The notes beneath the pieces were generated by a model, which was given only the letters and a program-made list of their open reading frames with translations, did no database searches and was not told where the DNA came from. 64,000 nucleotides of DNA, from NCBI GenBank assembly GCA_035222895.1, contig JAVYIG010001826.1, positions 144,001 to 208,000 on the forward strand, given 5' to 3'. The translations under genes and the position numbers were made by a program. The number at the start of each line of letters is the position of its first letter. The stretch's first letter is position 1. This stretch comes from Strongylocentrotus droebachiensis (Eukaryota; Echinodermata; Echinoidea; Camarodonta; Strongylocentrotidae). Of the stretch, positions 22,393-35,000 are shown in pieces.

Positions 22393-25000
22393 GTTTTCTT
22401 ACATACCTAAGGTTGCATTCAATATCTAGTCTCATTCACACCAATGCAATCATTGCATAGTACTGTCATATTGTAGTTCACAGCTTGTTTGAAAGAAAGA
22501 CTGATTTAGACTATAAACGGCTACACAATCACGGTTCGTTGATCAAGCAGTTTCTAGCTCGACTAGGAATAAATTTCTTGCTTCTAGTAATGAATTTGAA
22601 TGATGAATATTTAGCACTGCTGTGAAACGTGGATATTGCTGTAATTGTTAATGGCTACTCCAGGTACATCTTCAAATATACTGTCAATATTCACAAGTTA
22701 ACAATGAATTCAGTAACAAGTTAGTAAACAATGAATGCATGTATATGTACATGTAAAATATCAAATATGCCACTGTTTATCAGCATCAAAAGGGAATACC
22801 TAGACAGGTTTTATGCACACAAAAAATTCAATCTTATTACATTGTGGTGCATCTTTATAACACTGTAGAGGGCAATTTCACAATAGCCAATTTATTTTCT
22901 ATTAAATGATCTATTTATGTCATCAAATGTGTGACCAACGTGCTCAAACGTAACCTCATGATACAACATAACATGGCTGGGATATTGAATATCGAGCAAT
23001 TTAAATTTAGCATTTATTTATTTGAATAACATGCTATTTGCTAAGAACCAATAAGATTTTAATCTGATACAGGTGAAAACCAAATCTGGCTCTGAACAGC
23101 ATTAGAATGCATGTCTCAAAATGTTGAACACATCATGATTCTGTAGAAAAAAGACACATAAATTTGACTTATTTCTTATATGTTTAGTGCATGATGAGTC
23201 TCTTCAATACGTTCTTCTTACAACATCACTACAGCTCCTTGTTGTATGACATGTTATGGCAGTATTCAAAGGATAAATGAAATGAAATGAGAGTAGAAGG
23301 TAATCAAACACCACATGAAATGATCGAATTGTCAGGTATCAGCCTGATGGGCATTCATTCATACCCTTCTCCCTCTTTACAAACAGAAACTTGATAAAAC
23401 AAATGTCCTTGTATTATTTGCTCACATTGTTAAAGATTAGGTTATTTTACAACGTTCCTCCCTCCCTCCCTCCACTACAACCCACACGATAATACATACC
23501 ACTCCTTCACTTCACTACAATGGAAGAACCAAGCTCACTAATCTCAAATGTTTATTAAACACGATTCGAAAGACTTCCCTTTGCATCAAGGCAAAGTCAA
23601 TTTCCAAATCCGTCAAGTATCAGCCACAGAAATCATGTTTGGATTAAGTAATATGCCATCATAGTGTTCTCACACTTCAAAAGGTGATGCAGAAAGCTTT
23701 TCAAATTGCCTTTAAGTTCATTTCTCCAAAGTCTATCATATCATTCTCAAGAATACAAAATGCTTAATGCCATGCCCATTAAGCATCTGAGTTTCTTACT
23801 CTGAATACGTACGGTGCTTTTAAAAGAGGTATGTAAGATTCTCCTGAAGATTTTTTTTTGCATCTTGCCTTTTAAAATTTGAATAATGAATGAGAATCAT
23901 TTTTGAACTTTTGAAATCCAAAGTTCTTGAGAAAGTACTCCCTGAAGTTTGCCCTTGATGTTCAACAGCATAGAGTAAATCACCTAATGATCTGAAATCT
24001 TCTGAAGAATAATAAGAATAATCTGTTCTGGTATAGGGCTATTATGATAAAACGGCCCTATGCGCTTCCATTTAGAGCTTTGGAAATTATTACAATAGCT
24101 TTAGCTCCGGCAGCCATTTTCGGCACACAGACAGTGCATTTCAAGGAATAATGCTACAAGGTGCCCATTGACCTCACCTGGGTGGAGTGTGGCAAATGTA
24201 GATTAAGGCAGTGATTCAAAGTAATTGGCCAAACTAAAACTAAACCTCGATTATATCCACTTAAGTATGCTAGTTTAGTTTCTTATATGGTTAGGAAATA
24301 CTATATTACTTATAAAATATGTGATTAAAAATCCACATCTTCCAGCCACAGTAATAGTTAAAATCATAATTTGTCCTCTTTTTTTTGGGGGGGGGGGAGG
24401 GGGGGACATTAGTTAAAGTTTCGCAAAGACGGCGGAAGCAAAGACAACGGGGTAATTCACTCAACCGAGATCGTCCTGTACTATGCTCCTGTCTACATTT
24501 GTAATCTAACTTTCGGTTTCGGTTGCCAGTCCTCAAAGATTGCTGAAATAACAAACTAGCTTGTACTTCACGTTCTTCATATTTACGTGACTTTTTTTTA
24601 TTTAGTTGGCTTGACAAGGACAAGGACAAGAGTATTTCTCTCTTCTATCTCTTATTACATGCTCGCGCAGTTTCTCAGAATAAACTTATTTTGTACACTT
24701 ATAAATTTGTCTGCAACATAATGGCCTCTGCAGCGTAAACTGGCTCTGTGCATGCACATTTAACACCCCACATTTTGGAAGTCAGAAATTTTCCTCTTTT
24801 TTTTTACCCATTACAATCAAAATACATGCACCATTTCAAATAGATCAATACATATTATGCTGTATAGAAATATATGACATATAAACATAATTAACATCAG
24901 AATGGCAGTATTTGGCAGTTATCAAAATATACTTTACAAAATAGACAAGTTTATTTACACTATCGTCTAGCATTCAATATCTCTCACATCTGATAGACCT

Positions 25001-25460
25001 GGGGAGTGTTTCACAAAGACTAAGATAGACTTTAAGTTGGACTTTAAGGGAGTGGGTAGTCAGTTTCCATGTGCAGAAGGCCGTAATGCGCTGACACCAG
25101 ACTTGGTGGAAATACCATTAATGGGAGTACAAATCTGCACACAGCAAACCCGTTGGCCAGTCAAGAATTACCCCCTGGTCTCTCGGAGCATGCTGGGAGA
25201 TTTTTCGGCCGAAGGAAAAGCAAAGCATTACATAAGGTCTAATTGTCATAAAACTCGAGGCTAACCCTGGTGATTGACAACACCTGTTATTGGGTAAACA
25301 CCCGAACGGTGTCGAATTCCCCATGAGAGCTGACTACTATGTGACTTTAACTATGGCAGGCCGTTCACGCCACTGTTTGCTTTTACCATTAACTGGCATT
25401 GGTCTCTGAAGGGACGTATAAATCGTGGTCACAAATCTATAGAATCATCCTAAATAATCA
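25001..25460. mobile_element. MITE of the GTTTCACAAAGACTAAG family, split by another element
   Basis: The left arm (GTGTTTCACAAAGACTAAG, then TTTAAGTTGGACTTTAA, to 25047) and the right part from 25343 (GACTTTAACTATGGCAGG, CATTGGTCTCTGAAGGGACG) align with the uninterrupted relative at 41185-41470. The two parts are separated by the 295-bp insertion at 25048-25342. Confidence 0.65.
25048..25342. mobile_element. 295-bp insertion with 8-bp target duplication (hAT-type size)
   Basis: GACTTTAA occurs at 25040-25047 and 25343-25350. The ends share only a short inverted word (TAGTCAG near 25055 and CTGACTA near 25330). A diverged relative without the same flanks is at 49690-49940 in calpain-7 intron 2, sharing GTGCAG, GCTGACACCA, CACAGCAAACCC and GCATTACATAA. 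There is no coding capacity. Confidence 0.72.
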
Positions 25461-25850
25461 TTTTAAACACAATTTCATAACATTTGGAAACTGAAATACT
25501 GTAAAATCAGAAACCTATGTAAAATATGACTTTCATGAATTGTTCACCGCAGCTGGTTACCACGGAAAGAAACTTTCACGAATCTGGACCTTTCGCAGCA
25601 TTTACGAAAGTGTCACAGACGCAAAACCTTCTTGATTTTACAGTACAGCTCAAAAAAGCCAATGATTGGGGATAACTCTCTCAAGTTACTGTTGTTTAGG
25701 AGACTAGGAGAGTGTAAAACACACACAAGCACATATTGGTAGGAGCATAATTATATAAATCCTGCTTGTGAAATATTTAGAAAATATCTTCAGAAGAGCA
25801 GCGTACATTGATTCACAGCACCTTAGATAGATAGAACATCCATCGTCCTT
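25461..25850. other. Probable 3' flank/UTR of the SDR gene
   Basis: It contains a short palindromic repeat around 25500-25640 (ACTGTAAAATCAG... TTGATTTTACAGTA with GTTTCTTTCC... TCACGAA words). No certain polyadenylation signal was identified. Confidence 0.35.
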
Positions 25851-26074
25851 TTATCGGTTATTCTTAATGATGGGAAATCCGCCCATACTGATCAGCTTAT
25901 CACTGATGATGTTAGGTAGGTAAGACAGCGGAATCCAGATGTACTTGGCGTCCCAGCCCACTCCGTATCTCGTCTTTGGCCACCGACTGAAGAGGGCGTG
26001 CTCCATGGCGTCACTCACCAGGTGGAGCTTCGTCGATGTCCGGTTATCAAGCATGTTACATACGTTTGCCCGCA
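25851..26074 (-). CDS. SDR gene exon 5 (C-terminal, with stop)
   Basis: The acceptor CCTCTCCAG precedes TGCGGGCAAACG. The exon opens in phase 1 and encodes LVSDAMEHALFSRWPKTRY, then GWDAKYIWIPLSYLP, ending TAA at 25851-25853. This is the substrate-loop/C-terminal part typical of RDH-like proteins. Confidence 0.88.
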
Positions 26075-29000
26075 CTGGAGAGGTATTGGAGAATAGAGAA
26101 GAGATTTACAATGATAGAATATGACACCAGATTTTGCATAAATTATTAAGAAATGTTCATTGAAATGCAGTGTTAATCCAATCAGGCATATAGATTTAAG
26201 CATTTAAGCATTATAAACAACTTTATTGATATTTGGTCTAATAATCATTTGGTCTAACAACCATTTAGGCCAATAGCTATTTGGTCTATTTTCACTTTGG
26301 TTTAATCTCCAATCAATAAGTCTACTACACAGATTTGTAATAATTATGATGATTATTTATGATTGAATGACTATAAGATCACATGGATAGTAAACAAAAT
26401 GGCGTTACCTAAACTGGGAATTACACTCACTTGAACTTAGACTAAATGAGCAATAGGGTGGTAGCAAATGGGTGGTAGACTTATTGGAGATTAGTCCAAA
26501 TGACTATTAGTCTAAATGGTCATTAGATCAATAATAAGTAGATGGAATGATTATAAGACCATGTGGATAGTAGACAGGCTGGGTGTAGACTATTTGGGAT
26601 AGACCAATTGGGTACAGAGCTGCCAACCTTGTGTGACCAAAAAAAGGAACCATGATAGCAACAAAAAAGGGAATTTCAAGCGAAAACAAGGAATTCAATA
26701 AAACGAAACTTACAACCACCCGCAACACACTTCCAATGCAGAAAGGTCCATTCCTTATTCTGTTTTTTTCTTCATATTAGGACCTATAGTTTATTTACAA
26801 GTAGGTATTTTTGTTGGTTATGTTGGTATTATCAGCGTTTCATTCTTTTTGAGAATACTTTTCTTTTCAAGTACGTTTTAACCTTAGTTTTTCTATTGAA
26901 TTTGCGATCAAAATAACATTTGAGGGCAGTTGTTTGACGTGCGATATGTAATTTTTTTTTAATTCATGATGAAAAAACGTAATTTGGAGGAAAAAACGTA
27001 ATGGTTGACAGCTCTGCGGTTAGTAGACAAACAGGTTGTAGACCAAACAGCCAAAAACCATTAATGAACACCTCTCCTCAGGTAGAAACTTACATTTTTG
27101 GAAGCCCTCTTCTATGAATTCTGATTTTCTCTCGGGTGTGAGCCTATCCCAGGCCTTGTCTAGATTATTTGTGAAGTTGTTTTTACTTGATATCAGCGTC
27201 CTGAAGAATCCTGGTTCTATAATGGCTATGTTGATGCCGTAGTGAAACATTTTAGCTTCTCTCCTGCAAAGGACACAGAAAAATGAAAGAAAAAAAGGTA
27301 AGAGTTTTGTTTTGATCTAGCTAAATAATATGATGTAATGGTTCATCTATAATGGTCAAGTTGTTCTATCATGGCTACATTGATGTCGTAGTGAAACCTT
27401 TCAGCATAGGTTTCTCTCCTGCATAGAAATAATAAATAAAATGATATGTAAGGTTTTTCTATTGATCTAGGCAAATACTATAATGTGAATATGTGATGGT
27501 TCATCTATGATAGCTAATTTGGGCTCCTCTCCTGCACCAAAACAAAGAAAGAAAAGAAACAAAGTAAATTGTACCGGTTAGTATTAAGTAAAACCTAGGT
27601 AAGTTCCATGTTGGTGATATTGAAGCTATGTATCTTGAAAGCAATTAACTACTGGTATAAATGCATTTTGAAAGAACATTAAAGGGCTAAACCTCTATTG
27701 TCTAAAAATTAATCATATAATAAAGTTTAAAACTAGCACAAATTAATGTCAGAATGAACAAACAAATTTTTGAAAAAGGGATAAATGAATAGTTCAGTTC
27801 CCTAACCCCTCAAGGTTTGTTTTTCCTAAATAATAAATACCAAGGATATTTCAGTAATACTTTAATATCATTGACCATAAAAGGTCACCATGGGATACCA
27901 CACACATCCTTAATGATGGTTGATGGAGCATTGTGGTTAAGTGGTGAACTCAATCAACAAGTAAACAATTTGAAACCTTGCCTGGCTTTCCAGAAAAGTC
28001 ATTTCATTGTACTTAAAGCTGAGATTAGTACATGGAGAAGAAATTATTTTATGCCTTTAAAGGTACTATGTCCCATTTGCAGGCCCGCAAAATGAAAAGG
28101 TTAAATTCCAACGGCATTTGAAAGACAATACCAATTTAGAACTTCCCTAAAAAAAAAGGGGGCTTGAAAATGTCACTGGGGAATTAACGACTATTAGTTA
28201 TCAAATCGACTTATGAGCTATAGAGCCAGTAAGTAATAGTCTGATTTTCAGACCATTGTACCGAATGATCGTACGTTTTATGCTGCGCAAAGATTCAATC
28301 AGTTTCATTTTGGCCATTACAAGAAGTGGGTTATTGATGTAGACAAATGCTCATGTACCCTTTACAGCTCATTTTATGTATGTTAATACCAAAGATGAAA
28401 ACAAGCCAGTCACTCACTCAATAGCGTCTGACAGTGAAGTCTAGCAAGTAAACGGGTTTCCTTGCATAATTTGAATATAGGGAGTGGGACACTGCTAACG
28501 TTTAAATTTCACAGATAGGACATACTGTGCATGACATATTCATAATTCCTGCAAAGTTCTACAGAATTTGGTGTTGGCTGCAAAAGGGGCATAGTATCTT
28601 TAAAGCCACAATGGGAGAACATATCTTACAAATAACATGCACAATAACGAATTTGACTCTAGCACTAAAATGCAATGACTTCAGTAGCTTTTATCGTTTC
28701 TTGGAACTTGTTGTTGATAACAAATATAAAACTCTGCCTCAGGTTATTACACCAGGATAATATTGAGGCACTATCACTGTGATATTAAGCCTAATACATT
28801 AGCAGAAACAAGCAAGGCAGTAAGTAACAGGTTGCTCATGAATAAACAGTGATTCTTAATAACTCCTTCCCCCTGCAGTATTTTTTTGGATTTTAAAGAG
28901 GTTAGGAGATATGGGGGACTCATAATAAAGAATGTCAGTACAGACATACTGTACACCCTAAAAGGATATGAACTCTTGATCTAAACGATGGACATACCTC

Positions 29001-32000
29001 ACTGAATCTGAAAAGGCCTCCACGCCAAACTTCGAGACCGCATAAGCGCCACTAGGCAGGGCGAACCTTCCCTCCATGCTGGCCACGTTGACTATCCTTC
29101 CCTTGGCTTTCCTGACAAGTGGTAGGAACGTAACACACATGTCCATCAGACCGAGGATGTTCACGTCAAGAACTCTCTTGAAGTCCTCTCTCGTATGCCA
29201 TTCCTGGAGACCGCATGCTACCGATATCCCTGCATTGTTCACTAACCCCCACAGACCTGTTGGAATTATAAAGAGAGAAGTTTTAATGGTCAAACTTGGC
29301 TTTCCTGACAAGCGGTATAAAGAACGTGACGCACATGTCCATCAGACCAAGGATGTTGACGTCAAGAACTCTCTTGAAGTCCTCTCTCGTATGCCATTCC
29401 TGGAGACCGCATGCTACCGATATCCCTGCATTGTTCACTAACCCCCACAGACCTGTTCGAATTATAAAGAGAGAAGTTTTAATGGTCAGACTTGGCTTTC
29501 CTGACAAGCGGTAAGAACGTTTTGCACATGTCCATCAGACCGCGGATGTTCACGTCAAGAACTCTCTTAAAGTCCTCTCTCGTATGCCATTCCTGGAGAC
29601 CGCATGCTACCGATATCCCTGCATTGTTCACTAACCCCCACAGACCTGTTGGAATTGTGAAGCGAGAGGATTTTTAATGGTCAGACTTGATTCTGTAACA
29701 ATAATTGATCATGCTGTAAAAAATTCTGCAATAAAGCCGTTTTGCTGCAAATGAATTTTTCAATCAACTATTATCTTACCCTTATCCTTAGATGTTTAGG
29801 AAGCTTGTTTGCATTCTTAGACACTTCCTTGTAATAATATTCTAGACAGGCTCTACAACACATTTCTTCCTAGAGGGGGATCATTATAGCAGACCACTAT
29901 GAACAGGTGGCCTTTATAGAAAGGTGGCTGCTATGACAGGTTTAACTGTCAATATAAAGGTCAACTTATATGACCAATATACAAACAATTAATAAGGTCA
30001 ATGTACATTACTGGCGTTTATCAGCAGACCACACAGTTCCTGACATTGTTTTAGAACACCAAGACCTTTTATCACGAAAATCGAGTGGGAGGGTTTTGCC
30101 ATACTCTGAACAGCTAGTTGGGTGCTGCACTTTACTGTAAATCTTTTTGCTAGGTAAACAAAGTCATTAATCAATATCATATTTAGTGTGCCCCATACCA
30201 CAAGGTCCTGTATATTGCTAGTTCCAATAGCATCACTACCTGTTTAAAAACAACATTTTTAACTCATCTATCAGGAAATTTGGAAGGTTGCCATCCCTTT
30301 AAACCCTAAGCCACAACACCACAATTTAATGAGAAAATCAAGGTCTATAATTTGACATTAAAATCAGTCAATTTAGCAGGTTTAATAAGTGGCTCTTGGA
30401 AGTGTGCCAGTTATCTGTGATACAGGCCATTAAGAGTGCACTGTGCTGTAATTCAACTCCTCCGGCAATTCCATGAAATAAATCCTAAATGATATTTTTT
30501 TATTTTACAGTAAAACCTGTCTATGAAGACCACCCAAGGGAGACAAGAAAAGTGGTCTTTATAGGCAGGTGGTCTTTTTGTATAGGTTCCTTTAGTACAT
30601 GTTTCAATGAGAAACCATACAGGCCAAAAGGTACACGTACTAGCCTAATATAATCAAACACAGACAAAAATATATCTTAAAACACAATCATTCTTAAAAA
30701 TCGCAAGGGTTTCAGCAACATCATAAGATAGCCTGGGGCTAAAAGCTGTTGATTTAAATCAAACGCGGTAGCTAAATAGAGAGAGAGAGAGAGAGACATC
30801 AGGAATTTATTTCACAAAGCCTTTTTTCAATGACAAATGACAAAAATCAGTGACAAATCTGCTGATAACCAATCAGAAGCAAGCATTTCAGTAGCTTATA
30901 ATATAATCTGCCATTTGTCACTGATGACAAGTTTTGTGAGATGCCCCCCTCCCCCCCCCCCCCCCCCCCCCAAGGAGCTGTACCTGTAATCAGAAAGTAT
31001 AAAATCTTCATCTCAGTCCCATACCTGTATTGCTGGGTAATGTTCTTTCGACTTCTTCTAAAGCAGCTTCTATATGTTCATGTTTTGTCACATCTAGAAC
31101 CAGGGTCTTGACGCGTTCTGAGGTTTCTTGGTCGATTTCTTCAGCTCCTTTAGGAGTCAGGCATCCGGCGAAGACGTGGACACCCTTGCAGTCCAACTGT
31201 TTAACGAGGAGCTTACCAAAACCACTGTCACATCCTGTTATAAGAACATATCTGAAAGACAAAATTCAAAGATAAAGATTAATCAATATCAGTTCATCTG
31301 GTTTGAAGAACCTTTGAATCTACTGTATGTTGGCAATCCTGCTTTAATGCTAATATGTATCGGTTGACTAATATTTGATACATTTTTCCCTGCTGAAAGA
31401 ATAGATTTAACATGAAAGATATAACATTAACTCCCCCCCCCCCCCCCCCCCCCATCCCCCTTGGAATTATACATGGGAGCTGTGAGAAATTGTTGCACTA
31501 GTAAGAGCTAGTAAGCGCTAGTAAGAGACAAATAAATATCGATAATAACAAAAGCAGAGAAAGCATGATACACAAAAACAGCAAATTGCTGGTAAAAGTA
31601 CAAATATGACTTCAATAGATTCATGCTTACAAACGTTGGCTGGCATTGTACACATTGTACACCGTTCATAAAACATAAAAGTGCGTTGAACCGTTCCAGT
31701 GGTTATGAACCATATCATAGAATATATTTGCCTCATTCAAGCAGGTTAAAGTTCAGGAGCTCTTTCCCTTAGATGGGACAAAAGAGAAGTACGGTACTTG
31801 AGATCCAGGGTAGCGTTTCACAAAAACATCAGAAGTTCATTGACATCCCAATGAAACAGGTGCATTGCATTTAAAATGCATTTCGATGTACCCTGGTATG
31901 TCTATCCTACTCTGAACAGTGATAATCACTGATATGTATGACTGTCTTGTGAAACAATGCAGATATGACTTTTCACTTGGTTTAACATGATGGGGTTTAA

Positions 32001-35000
32001 AGTACAAGTAGGGGTGTGTGACTGTGTACTTACATAAATAAATGTAAATTACTGGTTTGGAAATTGTGCACAATGGCCAATTAGCCATACCAGTACATGT
32101 TTGTTTGTGTAATGTTGAGCTACTTCATTGTGAATGTGTATCTGCAGCAATACACCAAAGGTGTTTTCAGCCTAGTATGTAATCTAAACTCTGTTTCAAA
32201 CAAACTACTAAACGAGAATTTGAAAATAAATATACATACATGTACGTATGACAGATCAAGAGACTATTCAACAATGTACATGCTGTAGGTAACGTGTAGG
32301 TAGTGATGTTTGTGAAGTTCAAATAACTGAACTACTTTCAGTTAATCCAAGCCTCCTTCCCCCCCCCCAAAAAAAAAACAACAACAACAACAACAAACAA
32401 ACAAACAAAAACACACCAGATAGTGAGTCAAAGGCATCAAAAGAGAGCTCTGTTCTCATGCAGCATCTGAAATGGATCAGACTTTAAAATGCAGTTGATT
32501 CTCTGGGGTATCAAAAAGCTCATATTTCCTTTTTAATTTCTTGAATTACAAAGCTAGAGATTAACTCATGTGCTCTGACAAAATTCCCTGAGGCCAAATA
32601 AATTGTGATCGAGCTCGTAAACATCAATGAAATCAAATTAAAAAATGTAGTACAATGCAACAAAATGTACTATGACCATGAATGCAAAGACTGTAAACCG
32701 TCTTTATTCACCTCGAAATTTAAGTACCTATTCAAAATGAAACATATTGTTAAAAATAGCCACTTCTGGTATCAACAGATGATTGTTGATAACGTAATAG
32801 CTTGTCACACCAGCAGTCCATGTAGGGAGAGTTCGCAATAGGCCAATTAAATTGGTTTACTATTTGCTCAAATGATGTTACCATTTCCTGATAAGCTTAA
32901 AATATTTAGTGAAAGTCTAATAATTTTTTGATTGATATAACATGATCTTAAGTATCAATTACCTTGCTTAAATCAAGAAATAATCCAATCATATTTTGCT
33001 TGGATTTGGAATCAATAGCATTGGACACTTTGCAAATGAAAATAAGAAGAGATGTTGATGCAGACTCGCGGAGTGACCAACCTTACAAAAACCATATTGT
33101 TACAATGTATGTTTCGTCATTAAAAAAAAAAGTAACAAAACATTTCTCATATATTAAAAAAAAAATGATCAAGTGATGTATCTTGTGTCGTGTGTGTAGA
33201 GATTTGACACTATACCACACATACATGTAGGGCATACAGGTGTACGACTGTAACGTGCAAACAGTAAACACACATACAATGTACAGTGTAAGAAGTGCTT
33301 TTGAACTATTGAACTTTCCACATGTTGGTTGCTACTCAGCCAACCATATCAATAATTCAATTGTGTTCTCTCAATAACTCGGTACCCTTGTTCTTTATGG
33401 ACGTCAAGAAGTTATTCAATAACCAAGGCCCACACCTCAAAGGGTACAATGGCAGAGTTGCTCCAAATAGAAGCCATAGTTGTGTACATGTGTATCTGTG
33501 AATATCTCAGGTCATTCAATTCAATGTGCATTTGTACACTGTACAATGAAGACCAGGGCCCCGTCTTACAAAGAGTTGATATAAGTTGCGATTGATATCA
33601 ATCAAACTATGTACATAAGAGATAGGAGACTGCAAACTTGCGATTGATTTGGATCAATGTAAGTCTTTGTAAGACGGGGCCCTGCATGTACAATGAAACA
33701 CAGGCAGAGAGGGGGGGGGGGGGGGGGGACAACTACGGTAATGCTGAAGAAAAGAAAGACACTAATAACAACAAAACAAACAAAGAAACAAAATAAAACA
33801 TGAAGAAAAGCCCCAAGAGATTCTTATTGGGTTTTTAGTAAGGCTCGGGATCAGGGTCTTGTATTAAACACAAAGCTTTAAAAAGCAATCAATTGTATGA
33901 TTGATTGATCGATCATACAATCAACTGATAATACATCATCGTCAATTGAATATACTAGCAATCAATTGCCAACCTGGTACAAATTACAAATCCTACAAAT
34001 TTCCCTTAACAAAATCAAATTTTAAACTACGGTATACACTGTACATAACAGGGGTACAGCATACTGAAAACCAAAATCAATTCAATCTGAACCCTAATAA
34101 GAATAGCTGTTAGTGTGGGCCCTGCTTTGAGGGAGAATCTAGTGTACATTAACATGTGTATTCCTGTACATCAAAGGTAATGTAGAGCAAGTGTGAACAT
34201 GGTAGCCTCACGGTATGAACATGCCCCTGATAGAGTAACCATCTGGCAGCTGTACATATGAGGAGCTTAATTCCAAAAGGAGCTAAATCCACTTTTGATG
34301 AAATTTGAGTTATTGATATCAGAACATTGTTCACTTACATGTTATTACCTGTCTTTCAACAAAATTATTTACCTAATTTTGGGGAGCAATATGAAAAAAT
34401 GCACCTTCTAATATCACTTTACCATAGATGCCTGTACAAAATCTGGTAAACAATTTCTTTATTCTCCAAAGTTACAAAATTGGATTTAGCTCCTTTTGAA
34501 TTAATCTCTTCATATACAGCAGAGCTCTACTACATGTACATCATTATGAAGCTTAATTCACACTGACAGCTTTATCCTGCAATTGACCTCATTCATTTTC
34601 CTATCAAGTATCACATAAAAAGGTATTTTCCTACCCCCCTCTCCATCCCCTGCTTGGCTAGAGCTAAAAATACTTTGCTCACAAGAGCTCTTTATATGGG
34701 ATCCGAAGTAATAAGTGAGATTCCTTCACATTGAATTTTTTGGCATATTTCACCAGATTTTCCATATTTTCACCCCCCCCCCCCCATCTCTCTCCTTTTC
34801 AATCTCAAACTCTTTTTTTCAGTTTTATATTTTTTTCAAAGCCACATTTTGTTTAAACGTGTAAATGAATGGTCACTACGCATAACAAAGGTCCTATACG
34901 TATTTACAGAGAAATTTGAACCGCATTAAACTTAATACAGCATCATAATTTGTTTAATTATTTTGTATTAACGATGCCGTTTAGTTCGACATCTTCATAG

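Larger units (their letters stand above)
20524..25000. other. 4.5-kb AT-rich stretch without a recognisable gene
   Basis: It lies 3' of the SDR gene on the minus strand and may include its 3' UTR. Contents are two simple-sequence repeats (listed separately), short G runs near 24385-24405 and CCCT repeats at 23458-23472. ORFs at 22096-22353 and 24306-24629 show no family features. Confidence 0.4.
29102..29685. repeat. Three tandem 193-196-bp units, each an intron acceptor plus the first 155-158 bp of exon 3
   Basis: The units are 29102-29294, 29295-29490 and 29491-29685. Each holds the same exon half (VNNAG through LVRKAK) followed, on the plus strand, by about 40 bp of the upstream intron including its AG. 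The copies are about 95 percent alike by eye, so the duplication is recent. Confidence 0.9.
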
